Source: JADJOY01 sp046331705 [NCBI: bacterium]
GTDB lineage: Bacteria; JADJOY01
Assembly (NCBI GenBank): GCA_046331705.1
Contig: JAXLQJ010000011.1
Span: forward strand, 62,001 to 126,000
Direction: 5' to 3'
Length of the DNA: 64,000 nucleotides
Positions 36,845 through 48,961 of the stretch are shown in pieces. The position numbers and the translations under genes were made by a program. Position 1 is the stretch's first letter. Every line of letters begins with the position of its first letter. Under the pieces are notes generated by a model that ran no database searches, was not told the origin of the DNA, and saw nothing but the letters and a program-made list of their open reading frames with translations.

Positions 36845-37529
36845 GTCGAGGTTCGGGGCGGAGCCCAAGTACGTGATCGCTCCGTCGATCCTGTCGGCGG
36901 ATTTCGGCGAGCTCGCTCGCGAGATCCGTGCGGTCGAGGCGGCGGGTGCGGACTGGATCCACGTCGACGTGATGGACGGGCATTTCGTGCCCAACCTGAC
37001 CCTCGGCTGGCCGGTGGTCGGCTCGCTGCGCAAGGTCTCGGAGAAGCCGTTCGACGTCCACCTCATGATCGAGGAGCCGGACCGCTACCTCGAGAGCTTC
37101 GTGAAGGCAGGCGCCGACGTGCTGACGGTGCACGTCGAGGCGTGCATACACCTGCACCGCACCGTCCAGGAGATCAAGCGCCTCGGAGCGCGTGCGGGGG
37201 TGAGCCTCAATCCCGCGACACCCGTCGAGTCGGTGCTCCCGATCCTCCCCGACGTCGATCTGGTGCTGCTCATGAGCGTGAATCCGGGCTTCGGCGGCCA
37301 ATCGTTCATCGAGTCGAGCGTCGAGCGGGCCACGGCGCTCGCCGCCGCGATCGCGCGGACCGGCAAGGCCATTCGCCTCGAGATCGACGGCGGCGTCGGG
37401 GTGGGGAACATCGCGCGGCTCGCCCGCGCCGGAGTGCGGGCGTTCGTGGCCGGCAACGCGATCTTCGCGAGCGGCGACTACGCGGCGACGATTCGCGCCA
37501 TGCGCGCCGAGCTCGCGAAGGTGGACTGA
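36837..37529 (+). CDS. rpe: Ribulose-phosphate 3-epimerase
   Basis: Rpe interconverts ribulose-5-phosphate and xylulose-5-phosphate in the pentose phosphate pathway. The 230-residue TIM barrel shows IAPSILSADFGELAREI, WIHVDVMDGHFVPNLT with the metal-binding His-Val-Asp, FDVHLMIEEP, LLMSVNPGFGGQSFIE and IRLEIDGGVGVGNI. All catalytic His and Asp residues are visible. The GTG at 36837 is preceded by AGAAGGA at the right distance; the GTG at 36831 is too close to it. The start lies inside the end of rsmB, so the two are coupled. Confidence 0.97.
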   Translation: MAESRFGAEPKYVIAPSILSADFGELAREIRAVEAAGADWIHVDVMDGHFVPNLTLGWPVVGSLRKVSEKPFDVHLMIEEPDRYLESFVKAGADVLTVHVEACIHLHRTVQEIKRLGARAGVSLNPATPVESVLPILPDVDLVLLMSVNPGFGGQSFIESSVERATALAAAIARTGKAIRLEIDGGVGVGNIARLARAGVRAFVAGNAIFASGDYAATIRAMRAELAKVD

Positions 37530-37566
37530 CGGGGCGTTCGTGTCTCCCGAATCGTCGCGCGGACGT

Positions 37567-38079
37567 TCAATCGTCCTCGCGGTCCACGTCCGCCTTGGCG
37601 GGTCGCTCGCGCGGCTGCGTCTTCGGCCGCGCGCTGCGCCGGGAAGCACCGCGTTTCGAGCCCTCCTCGCGTAGCTGCTCGGCCCGCGAGGCGCGCCGTC
37701 GCTCGGCGGCGTCCTCGATCTCGACGCGGCGGCGCTCCTGGTCCCGTCGCGCGGACTCGGCGAGGCGCTCGCGCTGCGCGCGCTCGGCGGCGCGCCGCCG
37801 AGTCACTTGCTCGCGTTCCCGTTCCAGGGCGCGATCGAAGGCGCTCGGTCCCGGTGGCTCGGGCATCGCGAGGCGCTGCAAGCTGCCCGCGTTGGGGAGC
37901 GCACTGCGGCGATCCTCGATCGCCGCGGGCCGCTGATGGATCTCGAGCCGGCCGTCCGCGCCGCGCGACCACACCAGCACGTCACGGGCGCTCGCGGTGC
38001 CGCCCACGGCGAGCGAGGCCAGCCCGGCGCAGAGGACCCACGTGCGGAGGCGTGGCTTGGTATCCGGATAGGCGTTCAT
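37567..38079 (-). CDS. Secreted Arg/Glu-rich coiled-coil protein of unknown function
   Basis: The 170-residue product has a signal peptide (TWVLCAGLASLAVGGTASA). A short segment follows (VLVWSRGADGRLEIHQRPAAI) that resembles the DUF4124-type N-terminal strand pattern seen in secreted proteins. The rest is a long charged helix very rich in Arg, Glu and Ala (about residues 80-170). I cannot assign a family. The ATG at 38079 has GAGGAGA upstream on the minus strand. It converges on rpe and stands alone. Confidence 0.65.
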   Translation of the reverse strand: MNAYPDTKPRLRTWVLCAGLASLAVGGTASARDVLVWSRGADGRLEIHQRPAAIEDRRSALPNAGSLQRLAMPEPPGPSAFDRALEREREQVTRRRAAERAQRERLAESARRDQERRRVEIEDAAERRRASRAEQLREEGSKRGASRRSARPKTQPRERPAKADVDREDD

Positions 38080-38442
38080 GAGCGTCTCCTCGATGGGCCG
38101 CGGGTGTCGGGGGCGCGCCCCCCGGTGCGGCGGTCGGCGTTGCGAGACGGCAACGCCCATGCCGCGGCACGGTCGCGAGCACCCCTCGGAATCGCAGCGC
38201 TTTTTCGGATGGTGCCACCGCGGGGTGCGCCGCTGCGGGCGCACCGGTGCGCCCCCGAGTGCGCGCACGAGCGCGCTGCGGTTCGAGGTGCGGCGTTTGA
38301 CAGGTGGGGGTATCGGTGGTAGCTCACGGCGGTTCGATCGGCGCTCGCCGAGCGCAGATCGGATGCACCGAACGGCAAGGCATGGCGTCTCGAGTCGCGG
38401 TTACGCGAAATCGGCCGCTTCGTGATGAGCCAGGTGCGACGA
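38080..38442. other. Intergenic region before tRNA-Pro
   Basis: This 363-base stretch holds the promoter of the minus-strand coiled-coil gene and of the plus-strand tRNA gene. It includes an 18-base perfect palindrome at 38237-38254. I saw no convincing coding sequence in it. Confidence 0.5.
38237..38254. repeat. 18-bp perfect palindrome
   Basis: GGGCGCACC is followed directly by GGTGCGCCC. It lies 158 bases upstream of the minus-strand coiled-coil gene and 188 bases upstream of tRNA-Pro. It could be an operator for a dimeric regulator or a chance GC palindrome. Confidence 0.35.
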
Positions 38443-38517
<75 letters not shown>

Positions 38518-38672
38518 CCACACGCGAGCGGCTTCGGATCCTCCGCAGCCGCTCGTTTTCACTCCAGCCCCGGGCGGTGCGTGCAATCGCGCAGCAACAT
38601 CCGCTAGGTTGCGCACGAGACGCACACGCCATCGCCCTCGACTCACCACCGCCACCGAGCAGCGCTCAGAAC

Positions 38673-39284
38673 ATGCCCGTCACGATTCCGCTCTTGATGG
38701 CTGGCGCGTATCTCGTCGGTTCGATTCCGACGGGGGTGTTGCTGGCGCGGTGGAAGGGGTTGCCCGACCCGCGCAGCGCCGGCAGCGGAAACATCGGCGC
38801 CACGAACGTCGCGCGGACCCTGGGCAAGCGCATGGGGATCCTGACGCTGCTCGGGGACGCGGCCAAAGGGGCGGCGCCGGTGCTTGCCGGTCGGCTGTGT
38901 GGGCTCGCGCTCGGTCCGCTCTCGGCGGTCGCGGCAGCGGGAGTGCTCGGTCACATCGCGTCGGTGTTCCTGCGCTTTCGCGGCGGGAAGGGTGTCGCGA
39001 CCGGGCTGGGCGCGTTTCTGGCGCTCACGCCAGTCGCCGCGCTGGCGGCAGCGCTGGTGTTCGCGCTCGCGTTCGCGACGACGCGCATCGTGTCGCTGAG
39101 CTCGATCCTGGGGACGGCGGCGCTGCCATTGGTCTTGGTCAGCCAGGCGAGCACGCGCCCCGCTGCCATGGCGGCAGCGGTGGTCGCGATCCTCGTCATC
39201 GCGCGGCACCAAGCCAACCTCGCGCGGCTGGTCCGCGGCGAAGAGCCCCGGTTCGGCAGGGCGCCGCGCGGCACGGATGCCTAG
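38673..39284 (+). CDS. plsY: Acyl-phosphate:glycerol-3-phosphate acyltransferase PlsY
   Basis: PlsY is the inner-membrane enzyme that acylates sn-glycerol-3-phosphate from acyl-phosphate in phospholipid synthesis. The 203-residue protein has about five hydrophobic helices and the family motifs LVGSIPTGVLLARWKG, SAGSGNIGATNVARTLGKRMG, HIASVFLRFRGGKGVATGLGAFLAL and ARHQANLARLVRGEEPRFG. These are the loops that bind phosphate and acyl donor. Start ATG 38673. It lies between tRNA-Pro and the glnB promoter region. Confidence 0.96.
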   Translation: MPVTIPLLMAGAYLVGSIPTGVLLARWKGLPDPRSAGSGNIGATNVARTLGKRMGILTLLGDAAKGAAPVLAGRLCGLALGPLSAVAAAGVLGHIASVFLRFRGGKGVATGLGAFLALTPVAALAAALVFALAFATTRIVSLSSILGTAALPLVLVSQASTRPAAMAAAVVAILVIARHQANLARLVRGEEPRFGRAPRGTDA

Positions 39285-39397
39285 TTTCTAGGCGTTGCTC
39301 AAAGATGGGGCACGAACCGCGAGGCGAGTCGTTGGAGATCGATCTTGTAACTGTCAGGAATCACGAGTGAATCGTCGATGATGGCTGTGATGGCGAC

Positions 39398-39792
<395 letters not shown>

Positions 39793-39797
39793 CGCCT

Positions 39798-39880
39798 GCA
39801 GCACGCGTGCTGCCGAGCATCGCCCGCTGACCGCAGTCCATTCCGACGCGTAGTTCGAGTCCGCCGAGTGGTCTCGGCGG
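39798..39880 (+). repeat. Two hairpins in the glnB-glnA spacer
   Basis: GCAGCACG/CGTGCTGC forms a 16-base palindrome at 39798-39813, just after the glnB stop. CCGCCGAG and CTCGGCGG form an eight-base stem with a TGGT loop at 39861-39880, 74 bases before glnA. Neither has a U-tract. They may reduce read-through or set relative glnB/glnA mRNA stability. Confidence 0.5.
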
Positions 39881-39953
39881 GGAGAGGGCCTGAGGTACAA
39901 CCACCGCAGTCGAGACGACTCGGAACCGGAGAAAGGGTGAGGAGGACGAGAGC

Positions 39954-41378
39954 ATGAAGCCAAAGGAAGTATTGGAGTTTGCCAAGAAGAACGACGTCAA
40001 GATGGTCGACCTGAAGTTCATCGACCTCTTGGGTATCTGGCAGCATTTCGGTGTGCCCATCAGCCAGCTCAAGGAAGACAGCTTCGACGAGGGCTTCGGT
40101 TTCGATGGCTCGAGCATCCGCGGATGGCAGGCGATCCATGCCTCCGACATGCTCATCATCCCCGACGCCAAGACCGCCCTGGTGGATCCGTTCTCCAAGG
40201 TCACGACGCTGTCGCTGATCTGCAACATCGTCGATCCGGTCACGAAGCAGGACTACTCCCGCGATCCGCGCAACATCGCGCGCAAGGCGGAGGCGTACCT
40301 CAAGTCGACCGGCGTCGGTGACACCTGCTACTTCGGGCCCGAGGCCGAGTTCTTCATCTTCGACCAGGTCCACTTCGAGTCCGGGGTCAACGCCGCCCAC
40401 TACCTGCTCGACTCCTCGGAAGGCCAGTGGAACGCCGGCCGTCCCACCGAGATCGACGGCTCTCCCAACCTCGGCTACAAGCCGCGCTACAAGGAAGGCT
40501 ATTTCCCGGTTCCGCCCACCGACTCGCTCAACGACCTGCGTTGCGAGATGGTGATGGAGCTCGAGAAGGTCGGGATCGAGATCGAGGCGCAGCACCACGA
40601 GGTCGCCACCGGCGGCCAGTGCGAGATCGACATGCGCTTCTCGCCGCTCGTGGAAATGGGCGACAAGCTCATGTGGTACAAGTACATCCTCAAGAACGTC
40701 GCGCGCCGCAACGGCAAGACCGTGACGTTCATGCCCAAGCCGCTCTACGGCGACAACGGCACGGGCATGCACTGCCACCAGTCGATCTGGAAGGGCGGCA
40801 AGCCGCTCTTCGCCGGTGACGAGTACGCCGGCCTGAGCCAGATGGCGCTCTACTACATCGGCGGCATCCTCAAGCACGCCAAGGCGCTCGCCGCCTTCAC
40901 CAACCCGGGCACGAACTCGTACAAGCGCCTGGTGCCGGGCTTCGAGGCGCCGGTGAATCTGGCGTACTCGAGCCGCAATCGCTCCGCGTCGGTTCGTATC
41001 CCGATGTACTCGCAGAGCCCCAAGGCCAAGCGCATCGAGGTCCGCTTCCCCGACCCGTCGTGCAACGGCTACCTCGCGTTCTCGGCGATGCTCATGGCGG
41101 GACTCGACGGCATCGAGAAGAAGATCGATCCGGGCGAGCCGCTCGACAAGGACATCTACGCGCTCTCGCCGGAAGAGCTGTCGAACGTGCCGACGATGCC
41201 GGGCTCGCTCGAGCAGGCGCTCATCAACCTCGAGAACGACCACGAGTTCCTGCTCAAGGGCGACGTGTTCACCGAGGACGTCATCAGCACCTGGATCGAG
41301 TACAAGCGCGAGAAGGAAGTGACGCCGGTCAACATGCGGCCGCACCCCTACGAGTTCACGCTCTACTTCGACGTCTGA
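39954..41378 (+). CDS. glnA: Glutamine synthetase type I
   Basis: GlnA joins ammonium and glutamate at the cost of ATP. The 474-residue protein is a typical GSI-beta: [19 protein letters not shown], the metal/glutamate sites [13 protein letters not shown] and [15 protein letters not shown], the ATP-site segment [29 protein letters not shown], and NRSASVRIP. The Tyr in [13 protein letters not shown] occupies the adenylylation site, so activity should be controlled by GlnE and PII. The ATG at 39954 has GGAGGA upstream. It is probably transcribed with glnB from the sigma-54 promoter. Confidence 0.98.
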   Translation: MKPKEVLEFAKKNDVKMVDLKFIDLLGIWQHFGVPISQLKEDSFDEGFGFDGSSIRGWQAIHASDMLIIPDAKTALVDPFSKVTTLSLICNIVDPVTKQDYSRDPRNIARKAEAYLKSTGVGDTCYFGPEAEFFIFDQVHFESGVNAAHYLLDSSEGQWNAGRPTEIDGSPNLGYKPRYKEGYFPVPPTDSLNDLRCEMVMELEKVGIEIEAQHHEVATGGQCEIDMRFSPLVEMGDKLMWYKYILKNVARRNGKTVTFMPKPLYGDNGTGMHCHQSIWKGGKPLFAGDEYAGLSQMALYYIGGILKHAKALAAFTNPGTNSYKRLVPGFEAPVNLAYSSRNRSASVRIPMYSQSPKAKRIEVRFPDPSCNGYLAFSAMLMAGLDGIEKKIDPGEPLDKDIYALSPEELSNVPTMPGSLEQALINLENDHEFLLKGDVFTEDVISTWIEYKREKEVTPVNMRPHPYEFTLYFDV

Positions 41379-41389
41379 TCGGGACCGCC

Positions 41390-41411
41390 CCGTCGCGCCG
41401 AGGCGCGACGG
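41390..41411 (+). terminator. Hairpin after glnA
   Basis: CCGTCGCGC and GCGCGACGG form a nine-base perfect stem with a CGAG loop, starting 11 bases after the glnA stop. There is no U-tract, so the ending may depend on the second, larger hairpin just downstream or on Rho. Confidence 0.65.
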
Positions 41412-41431
41412 GAGCGACCCCCACGGCCCTT

Positions 41432-41469
41432 GCGAACGCCCTCGCCCGATGTCGGGCGGGGGCGTTCGC
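41432..41469 (+). terminator. Second, larger hairpin after glnA
   Basis: The outer stem GCGAACGCCC/GGGCGTTCGC encloses an inner stem GCCCGA/TCGGGC with a two-base loop, separated by two-base bulges. It follows the first hairpin by 20 bases and probably completes the end of the glnBA transcript. Confidence 0.6.
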
Positions 41470-41786
41470 GCCTGTGCGGGCCAGTCCGGGCCGGTGCTTT
41501 GTAGCATCGGCGCCGACCTCGCGCATTTTGCTCCAGTTTTGCACGATCGCCTGCGACGCTTGCTCTCGACCGGCCGGGGGGGGCACGCAGGCTCGTCCGC
41601 GCAAGATGCTGGAGTCGAACGGATTTTCGTCCTGTTCCCCACCGCGAGCGGTGGCCTGGTCGTGCCGTGCCGGGAAAGAAAATCCGGCATGAAACGTGCG
41701 AAACCGAAGCATGACTGTGTTTCGTACGTCTAAGAGCCAAGCACGAACTTCCATTCCAGACACGCTGCAGTTGCGGGGGACGCACC

Positions 41787-41993
41787 ATGAACGCCATCAC
41801 CACTCAGGCCCAATCCTTGACCCTCCTCGATCTGGTTCAGGCGCTCGGCAGCGTGCTGGACGACGACGCCGCGGTGGCTTCGGCGGTGGGGACGCTGGTC
41901 AACGCCGGTGCCGTCAAGTTCCAGGGCGATCTTGCCGGGCGGCGCGTGCGGATCGTGCCGAGCGCCGCAGCACTGGTGCGCCTCGCCGCTTGA
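41787..41993 (+). CDS. Small winged-helix-like protein
   Basis: This 68-residue product reads SLTLLDLVQALGSVLDDDAAVASAVGTLVNAGAVKFQGDLAGRRVRI. The alternation of three short helices and a C-terminal beta-hairpin resembles small winged helix-turn-helix proteins. In such proteins DLVQAL-type and VASAVGTLVNAG-type helices form the DNA-facing unit. The start ATG has a purine-rich GGGGGACG upstream, and a GC hairpin with a GAAA loop follows the stop. It stands alone between glnA and the TonB receptor gene. A regulator role is a guess from shape only. Confidence 0.55.
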   Translation: MNAITTQAQSLTLLDLVQALGSVLDDDAAVASAVGTLVNAGAVKFQGDLAGRRVRIVPSAAALVRLAA

Positions 41994-42478
41994 TTCTCGC
42001 TGAACGTCGCGCGCGAAAGCGCGCGGACCCACCGGGACCCACTGCTCGTCCCCGAGCGCGGACCCATGCGCCGCCGCCATCCTCCCTGCTCGCGCCCGCC
42101 CCATCCCATCGCTCGATAGCGCCAAGAAGTCGCTGAGGTCGGCGCGCGCTCGCGTTGGCGCGCGGGTCTTCCTCCGTCGGCCGATCGCCGGTTGGTCGTG
42201 CCGTCTCGGCGCGCCGATCGCGATGCTCGTGCGGATCCGCTGAGCACGCGATCGGCTCGCCCGATCGATCGCGCGGTCTGGTAGACGTGCGCCGCGCACG
42301 CCGTCGACGACCCCGCTATCCAAGGAATGCTGCAGGCCTCTCCGTTGGCTTGAAATGTGCTTTGCGTGACCGAAGCGCCGAGCGCGTGGCCAGTTCGGCC
42401 GGCTCGTAACCGTGGCGCTCGTCACCGGCCGCGGGTGCTTCGGGCAGGTTGCCCGACGGGACGACGGAGGAGCTTGGC
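41994..42478. other. Intergenic region upstream of the TonB-dependent receptor
   Basis: This 485-base gap contains the hairpin CGCGCGC-GAAA-GCGCGCG at 42008-42025 just after the small gene, then about 450 bases with no recognised gene. I looked for a cobalamin riboswitch, common before receptors of this class, and did not find its conserved box. It presumably holds the promoter of the receptor operon. Confidence 0.5.
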
Positions 42479-44623
42479 ATGTCTGGCGGCGCGCTCTTCA
42501 GAGCCCGCCTCGCGGGAGGTCCAGCCGCGGCGTCCTCGCGGCATGGTCCGTCCGGCGGCACGTGGGGTGCGGCGCGCCGCGCGGTGGTCGCGCGGCTGGC
42601 GCTCGGGCTCGTCGTGTCCTGGGCCGTGGGGCCGGGAACCGTCGAGGTCCGTGCCGAGCCGAGCCAAGAAGAGGAAGCCAGCGCCGTCGGCAGCGATGCC
42701 GAGGCGCTCTACTTCACGGACGTGCCCTCGGTGTACTCGGCCTCGAAGTTCGAGCAGCCGATCCTCGAAGCGCCGTCCGCCGTCACGATCGTCACCGCCG
42801 AGGAGATCCGCCGCTTCGGCTATCGAACGCTCGCGGAGATCCTGGCGAGCGTTCCCGGCTTCTATCTCAGCTACGACCGCAACTACACGTACGTCGGCGT
42901 GCGCGGGTTCCTGCGCCCCGGTGACTACAACACCCGGGTGCTGTTGCTTCTCGACGGCCACCGGCTGAACGAGAGCTTGTACGGGACCGTTCCGCTCGGG
43001 ACCGATTTCCCGGTGGACGTCGATCTGATCGCGCGAGTGGAGGTGGTTCGCGGGCCCGCTTCGGCGCTCTACGGGACGCACGCGTTCTTGGGAGTGATCA
43101 ACGTCATCACCAAGCGTGGGCGCGACTACGAGGGAGTGGAGGGTGCGGGCGCCTACGGCGGTCGCGACACGGCGAAAGCGCGCGTCACGGCGGGCGGCCG
43201 CGTCAGCGGAACGGGTGAGGCCCTCGCCTCGCTGAGCTACTACCGCAGCGGCGGGCGTCGCTCGCTCTCGTTCCGCGAGCTCGCGACGCCCCCCGACACG
43301 ACCGTCACCGTGCGCAACGCGGACGAGGATCAGTCGCTGCAGGCGTTCGCCAAGCTCGGGGGAGCGGACCTCGAGGTCGTGGTCGGTCACGGCGCGCGCC
43401 AGAAAGAGATCCCGACGGCCGCCTACGAGACGGTCGTGGACGCGGGTCTGTTCCGCACCGACGACCAATTCGACTTCCTCGACGTCCTCTACCGGCCGAC
43501 GCTCGCGCAGCCGTACTCGCTCTCGCTGCGGGGGGCGTTCGACGCCTACCGCTACAGCGGGGATTACCCGTACGCCGCCGACCCCGCTGCCGAGGACCCG
43601 AGCGCCCTGGTGATGAATCGTGATCTCGCGGACTCCCAGCGCGTCCGCACCGAGGCGATCTTCGCGTGGTCGCTCGCGGGCCGGAACCAGCTCTTCCTGG
43701 GCGGGGACCTACGTTTCGAGTACCGGCAGTTCCTGCGCAACTTCGACGAGGAGCCACGGGTCGTCTACACGGACGTGGTGCACGACGAGCTCGACTGGGG
43801 CGTGCTCGTGCAGGACGAGCTTCGAATCGCGCCCGAGCTGTTGCTCAACGTGGGCGTGCGCTTCGACCAGGAGGACAGTGCCGGCGAGCGCTGGAGCCCG
43901 CGCGGTGCGGTGGTTTACGAGCCGCTCGCGGGCACGAGCCTCAAGCTGCTCTACGGCGAGGCCTTCCGGGCGCCCAACTTCTGGGAGATCTCCTACCGCT
44001 TCACCGGCATGACCCAGCCCACCCGGCGGGTTCGGCCGGAGGTGCTGCGGTCGCTGGAGCTGGTCGTCGAGCAGTCCCTCGGCGCCACCATCAAGGGCTC
44101 GCTCTCCGGGTATCGCTATCGCATCGACGACCTGATCAACCTGGGCCCGAGCGGCGAGCTTGGCGACGCCAGCATCGGCAACGCCGGCAACGTCGAGACC
44201 ACCGGGCTCGAGCTCGCGCTCGCGTGGCGCCCAACCGCCGAATGGCAGATCGGCGCGAGCTACGGCTTCCAAGACGCCGAGGTATCGGAGCCCGCGCCGG
44301 CGGAGCTCGTGAAGGTGCCGCATCACCTCGCCAAGCTCGGCGTGTCGGTGCCGCTCCTCGACGGCGCCGTGGTCTCGGGCAGCGAGCTGCAATACGTGGG
44401 CGAGCGCAGCTCGCTCGCGGGGCGCACCTCCGCCGACTACGTGCTCGTGAACCAGACGTTCTCGAGCACCACCTTGGTGCGGGGGCTCTCGACCTCCGTG
44501 AGCGTCTACAACCTCTTCGACCAGCGCTACAGCGACCCCGCGTCCCTCGACCACACGCAGCAGTTCATCCAGCAGGACGGTCGAACGGTGTGGTTCCGCC
44601 TGGGCTACGGGGTCGACTGGTGA
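42479..44623 (+). CDS. TonB-dependent outer-membrane receptor
   Basis: The 714-residue protein imports a substrate across the outer membrane with TonB energy. A signal region (VVARLALGLVVSWAVGPGTVEVRA) is followed by a plug domain: APSAVTIVTAEEIRRFGYRTLAEILASVPGFYLSYDRNYTYVGVRGF, VLLLLDGHRLNESLYG, IARVEVVRGPASALYGTHAFLGVINVITKRG. A 22-strand type barrel ends in LGYGVDW. The ligand is unknown. The ATG at 42479 has a GGAGGAG ribosome site. Its stop overlaps the start of a periplasmic binding protein, which is followed by a hybrid kinase, so uptake and sensing are linked. Confidence 0.93.
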   Translation: MSGGALFRARLAGGPAAASSRHGPSGGTWGAARRAVVARLALGLVVSWAVGPGTVEVRAEPSQEEEASAVGSDAEALYFTDVPSVYSASKFEQPILEAPSAVTIVTAEEIRRFGYRTLAEILASVPGFYLSYDRNYTYVGVRGFLRPGDYNTRVLLLLDGHRLNESLYGTVPLGTDFPVDVDLIARVEVVRGPASALYGTHAFLGVINVITKRGRDYEGVEGAGAYGGRDTAKARVTAGGRVSGTGEALASLSYYRSGGRRSLSFRELATPPDTTVTVRNADEDQSLQAFAKLGGADLEVVVGHGARQKEIPTAAYETVVDAGLFRTDDQFDFLDVLYRPTLAQPYSLSLRGAFDAYRYSGDYPYAADPAAEDPSALVMNRDLADSQRVRTEAIFAWSLAGRNQLFLGGDLRFEYRQFLRNFDEEPRVVYTDVVHDELDWGVLVQDELRIAPELLLNVGVRFDQEDSAGERWSPRGAVVYEPLAGTSLKLLYGEAFRAPNFWEISYRFTGMTQPTRRVRPEVLRSLELVVEQSLGATIKGSLSGYRYRIDDLINLGPSGELGDASIGNAGNVETTGLELALAWRPTAEWQIGASYGFQDAEVSEPAPAELVKVPHHLAKLGVSVPLLDGAVVSGSELQYVGERSSLAGRTSADYVLVNQTFSSTTLVRGLSTSVSVYNLFDQRYSDPASLDHTQQFIQQDGRTVWFRLGYGVDW

Positions 44624-45549
44624 GACCGCGGCGCGTCCGCGCATCGCTCGCCGCGCTCGCCGCCGTGGTGCTCGGGGCACCGGCGCCGGCGCGCGCGGCC
44701 GCCGACGTGGTTGCGTTCGGGTTCCAAGGCGGCGAGGTCGAGCAAGCCGTCCTCGACGGCCTGCGCGCGGGCTTGGCGCGGCGACCGCTCACGCTCGAGA
44801 CGCGGGTGGTGCCGCTCGCGCCGGAAGCGGCACGGGCGGCGGTGACACGCGCCGTCGGCGAGGGTGCGCGGGTGCTGCTGACGGCGGGACCGCGCGCCAC
44901 CGAGGCCGCGGTGGCTGCGGCCGGAAGCGTTCCGATCGTGAGCACCCTCGTCCTCGGCGGCTCGGTCGCGGCACCGCGCGGCAACCTGACGGGGGTGAGC
45001 CTGGATTTCCCCGTCGATGTCCAGGTCTCGTGGCTCGTGCGATTGCTGCCCGATCGCAAGGTCGTCGGCCTGCTCTACGATCCCGCCCAGAACCAGCATC
45101 GCGCCGATGCCTTCGTCCGCGCGCTCACGGCCCGCGGGCTGACGCCGGTGGTGCGCGAGGTCGGCACGCCCGCGGAGCTGCCGGAAGCGTTGCGCGTGAT
45201 CACCAATCGCGCCGAGGTGCTGCTCGCGCTGCCCGACACGGTGGTGCTGTCGCGCGAGACGTCGCAAGCGCTGCTGCTGGCATCGTTCGAGAACCGGGTG
45301 CCGTTCGTGGGGCTTTCCGAGGGCTGGGTCAAGGCGGGCGCGCTGTACTCCCTCGAGCGCGACTATCGCGACGTGGGGCTGCAGGCGGCCGAGATCCTCG
45401 CCCGTGTGCTCGGCGGCGAGGCGCCCTCGTCGATCCCCATCGTGGCACCGCGGCGCGTGGTCTACGTGCTCAACCGGCGCACGGCGGAGCAGATGAAGAT
45501 CAAGCTCGATCCCACGCTGGTCGCGGGCGCGGCGCGGGTGATCGAATGA
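44620..45549 (+). CDS. Periplasmic ABC-type substrate-binding protein (PF04392-like), without transporter partners
   Basis: The 309-residue protein has a Sec signal ([20 protein letters not shown]) and the two-lobed pattern of the ABC substrate-binding family also seen in TrpX-type and signalling proteins. Examples are [64 protein letters not shown] and [36 protein letters not shown]. No permease or ATPase is encoded next to it. The GTG start overlaps the receptor stop, and the kinase gene begins 34 bases later. It probably presents the imported ligand to the kinase rather than to a transporter; that is an inference from gene order. Confidence 0.85.
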   Translation: MRPRRVRASLAALAAVVLGAPAPARAAADVVAFGFQGGEVEQAVLDGLRAGLARRPLTLETRVVPLAPEAARAAVTRAVGEGARVLLTAGPRATEAAVAAAGSVPIVSTLVLGGSVAAPRGNLTGVSLDFPVDVQVSWLVRLLPDRKVVGLLYDPAQNQHRADAFVRALTARGLTPVVREVGTPAELPEALRVITNRAEVLLALPDTVVLSRETSQALLLASFENRVPFVGLSEGWVKAGALYSLERDYRDVGLQAAEILARVLGGEAPSSIPIVAPRRVVYVLNRRTAEQMKIKLDPTLVAGAARVIE

Positions 45550-45583
45550 GACGCCTGGGCGTGGAAGACGCGGGAGGATTCCC

Positions 45584-48940
<3,357 letters not shown>

Positions 48941-48961
<21 letters not shown>

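Larger units (their letters stand above)
41379..41786. other. Region after glnA
   Basis: This 408-base gap holds two strong hairpins (41390-41411 and 41432-41469) and then about 310 bases without recognisable features, up to a small gene at 41787. An open frame inside it encodes Cys/Arg-rich low-complexity sequence and I do not consider it a gene. A small RNA cannot be excluded. Confidence 0.5.

Noticed and set aside
41449-41733. 94-codon open frame after glnA.
   Set aside because: The product is Cys/Arg/Gly-rich without structure and spans the glnA hairpin. No ribosome site of note is present.
42347-42360. GG-N10-GC spacing (GGCTTGAAATGTGC) upstream of the TonB receptor gene, a possible sigma-54 promoter.
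   Set aside because: Only the dinucleotides fit. The -24 CAC and -12 TTGC parts are missing, so the match is no better than expected by chance.
41994-42478. Possible cobalamin riboswitch before the TonB-dependent receptor.
   Set aside because: The conserved B12-box sequence and supporting helices were not found.
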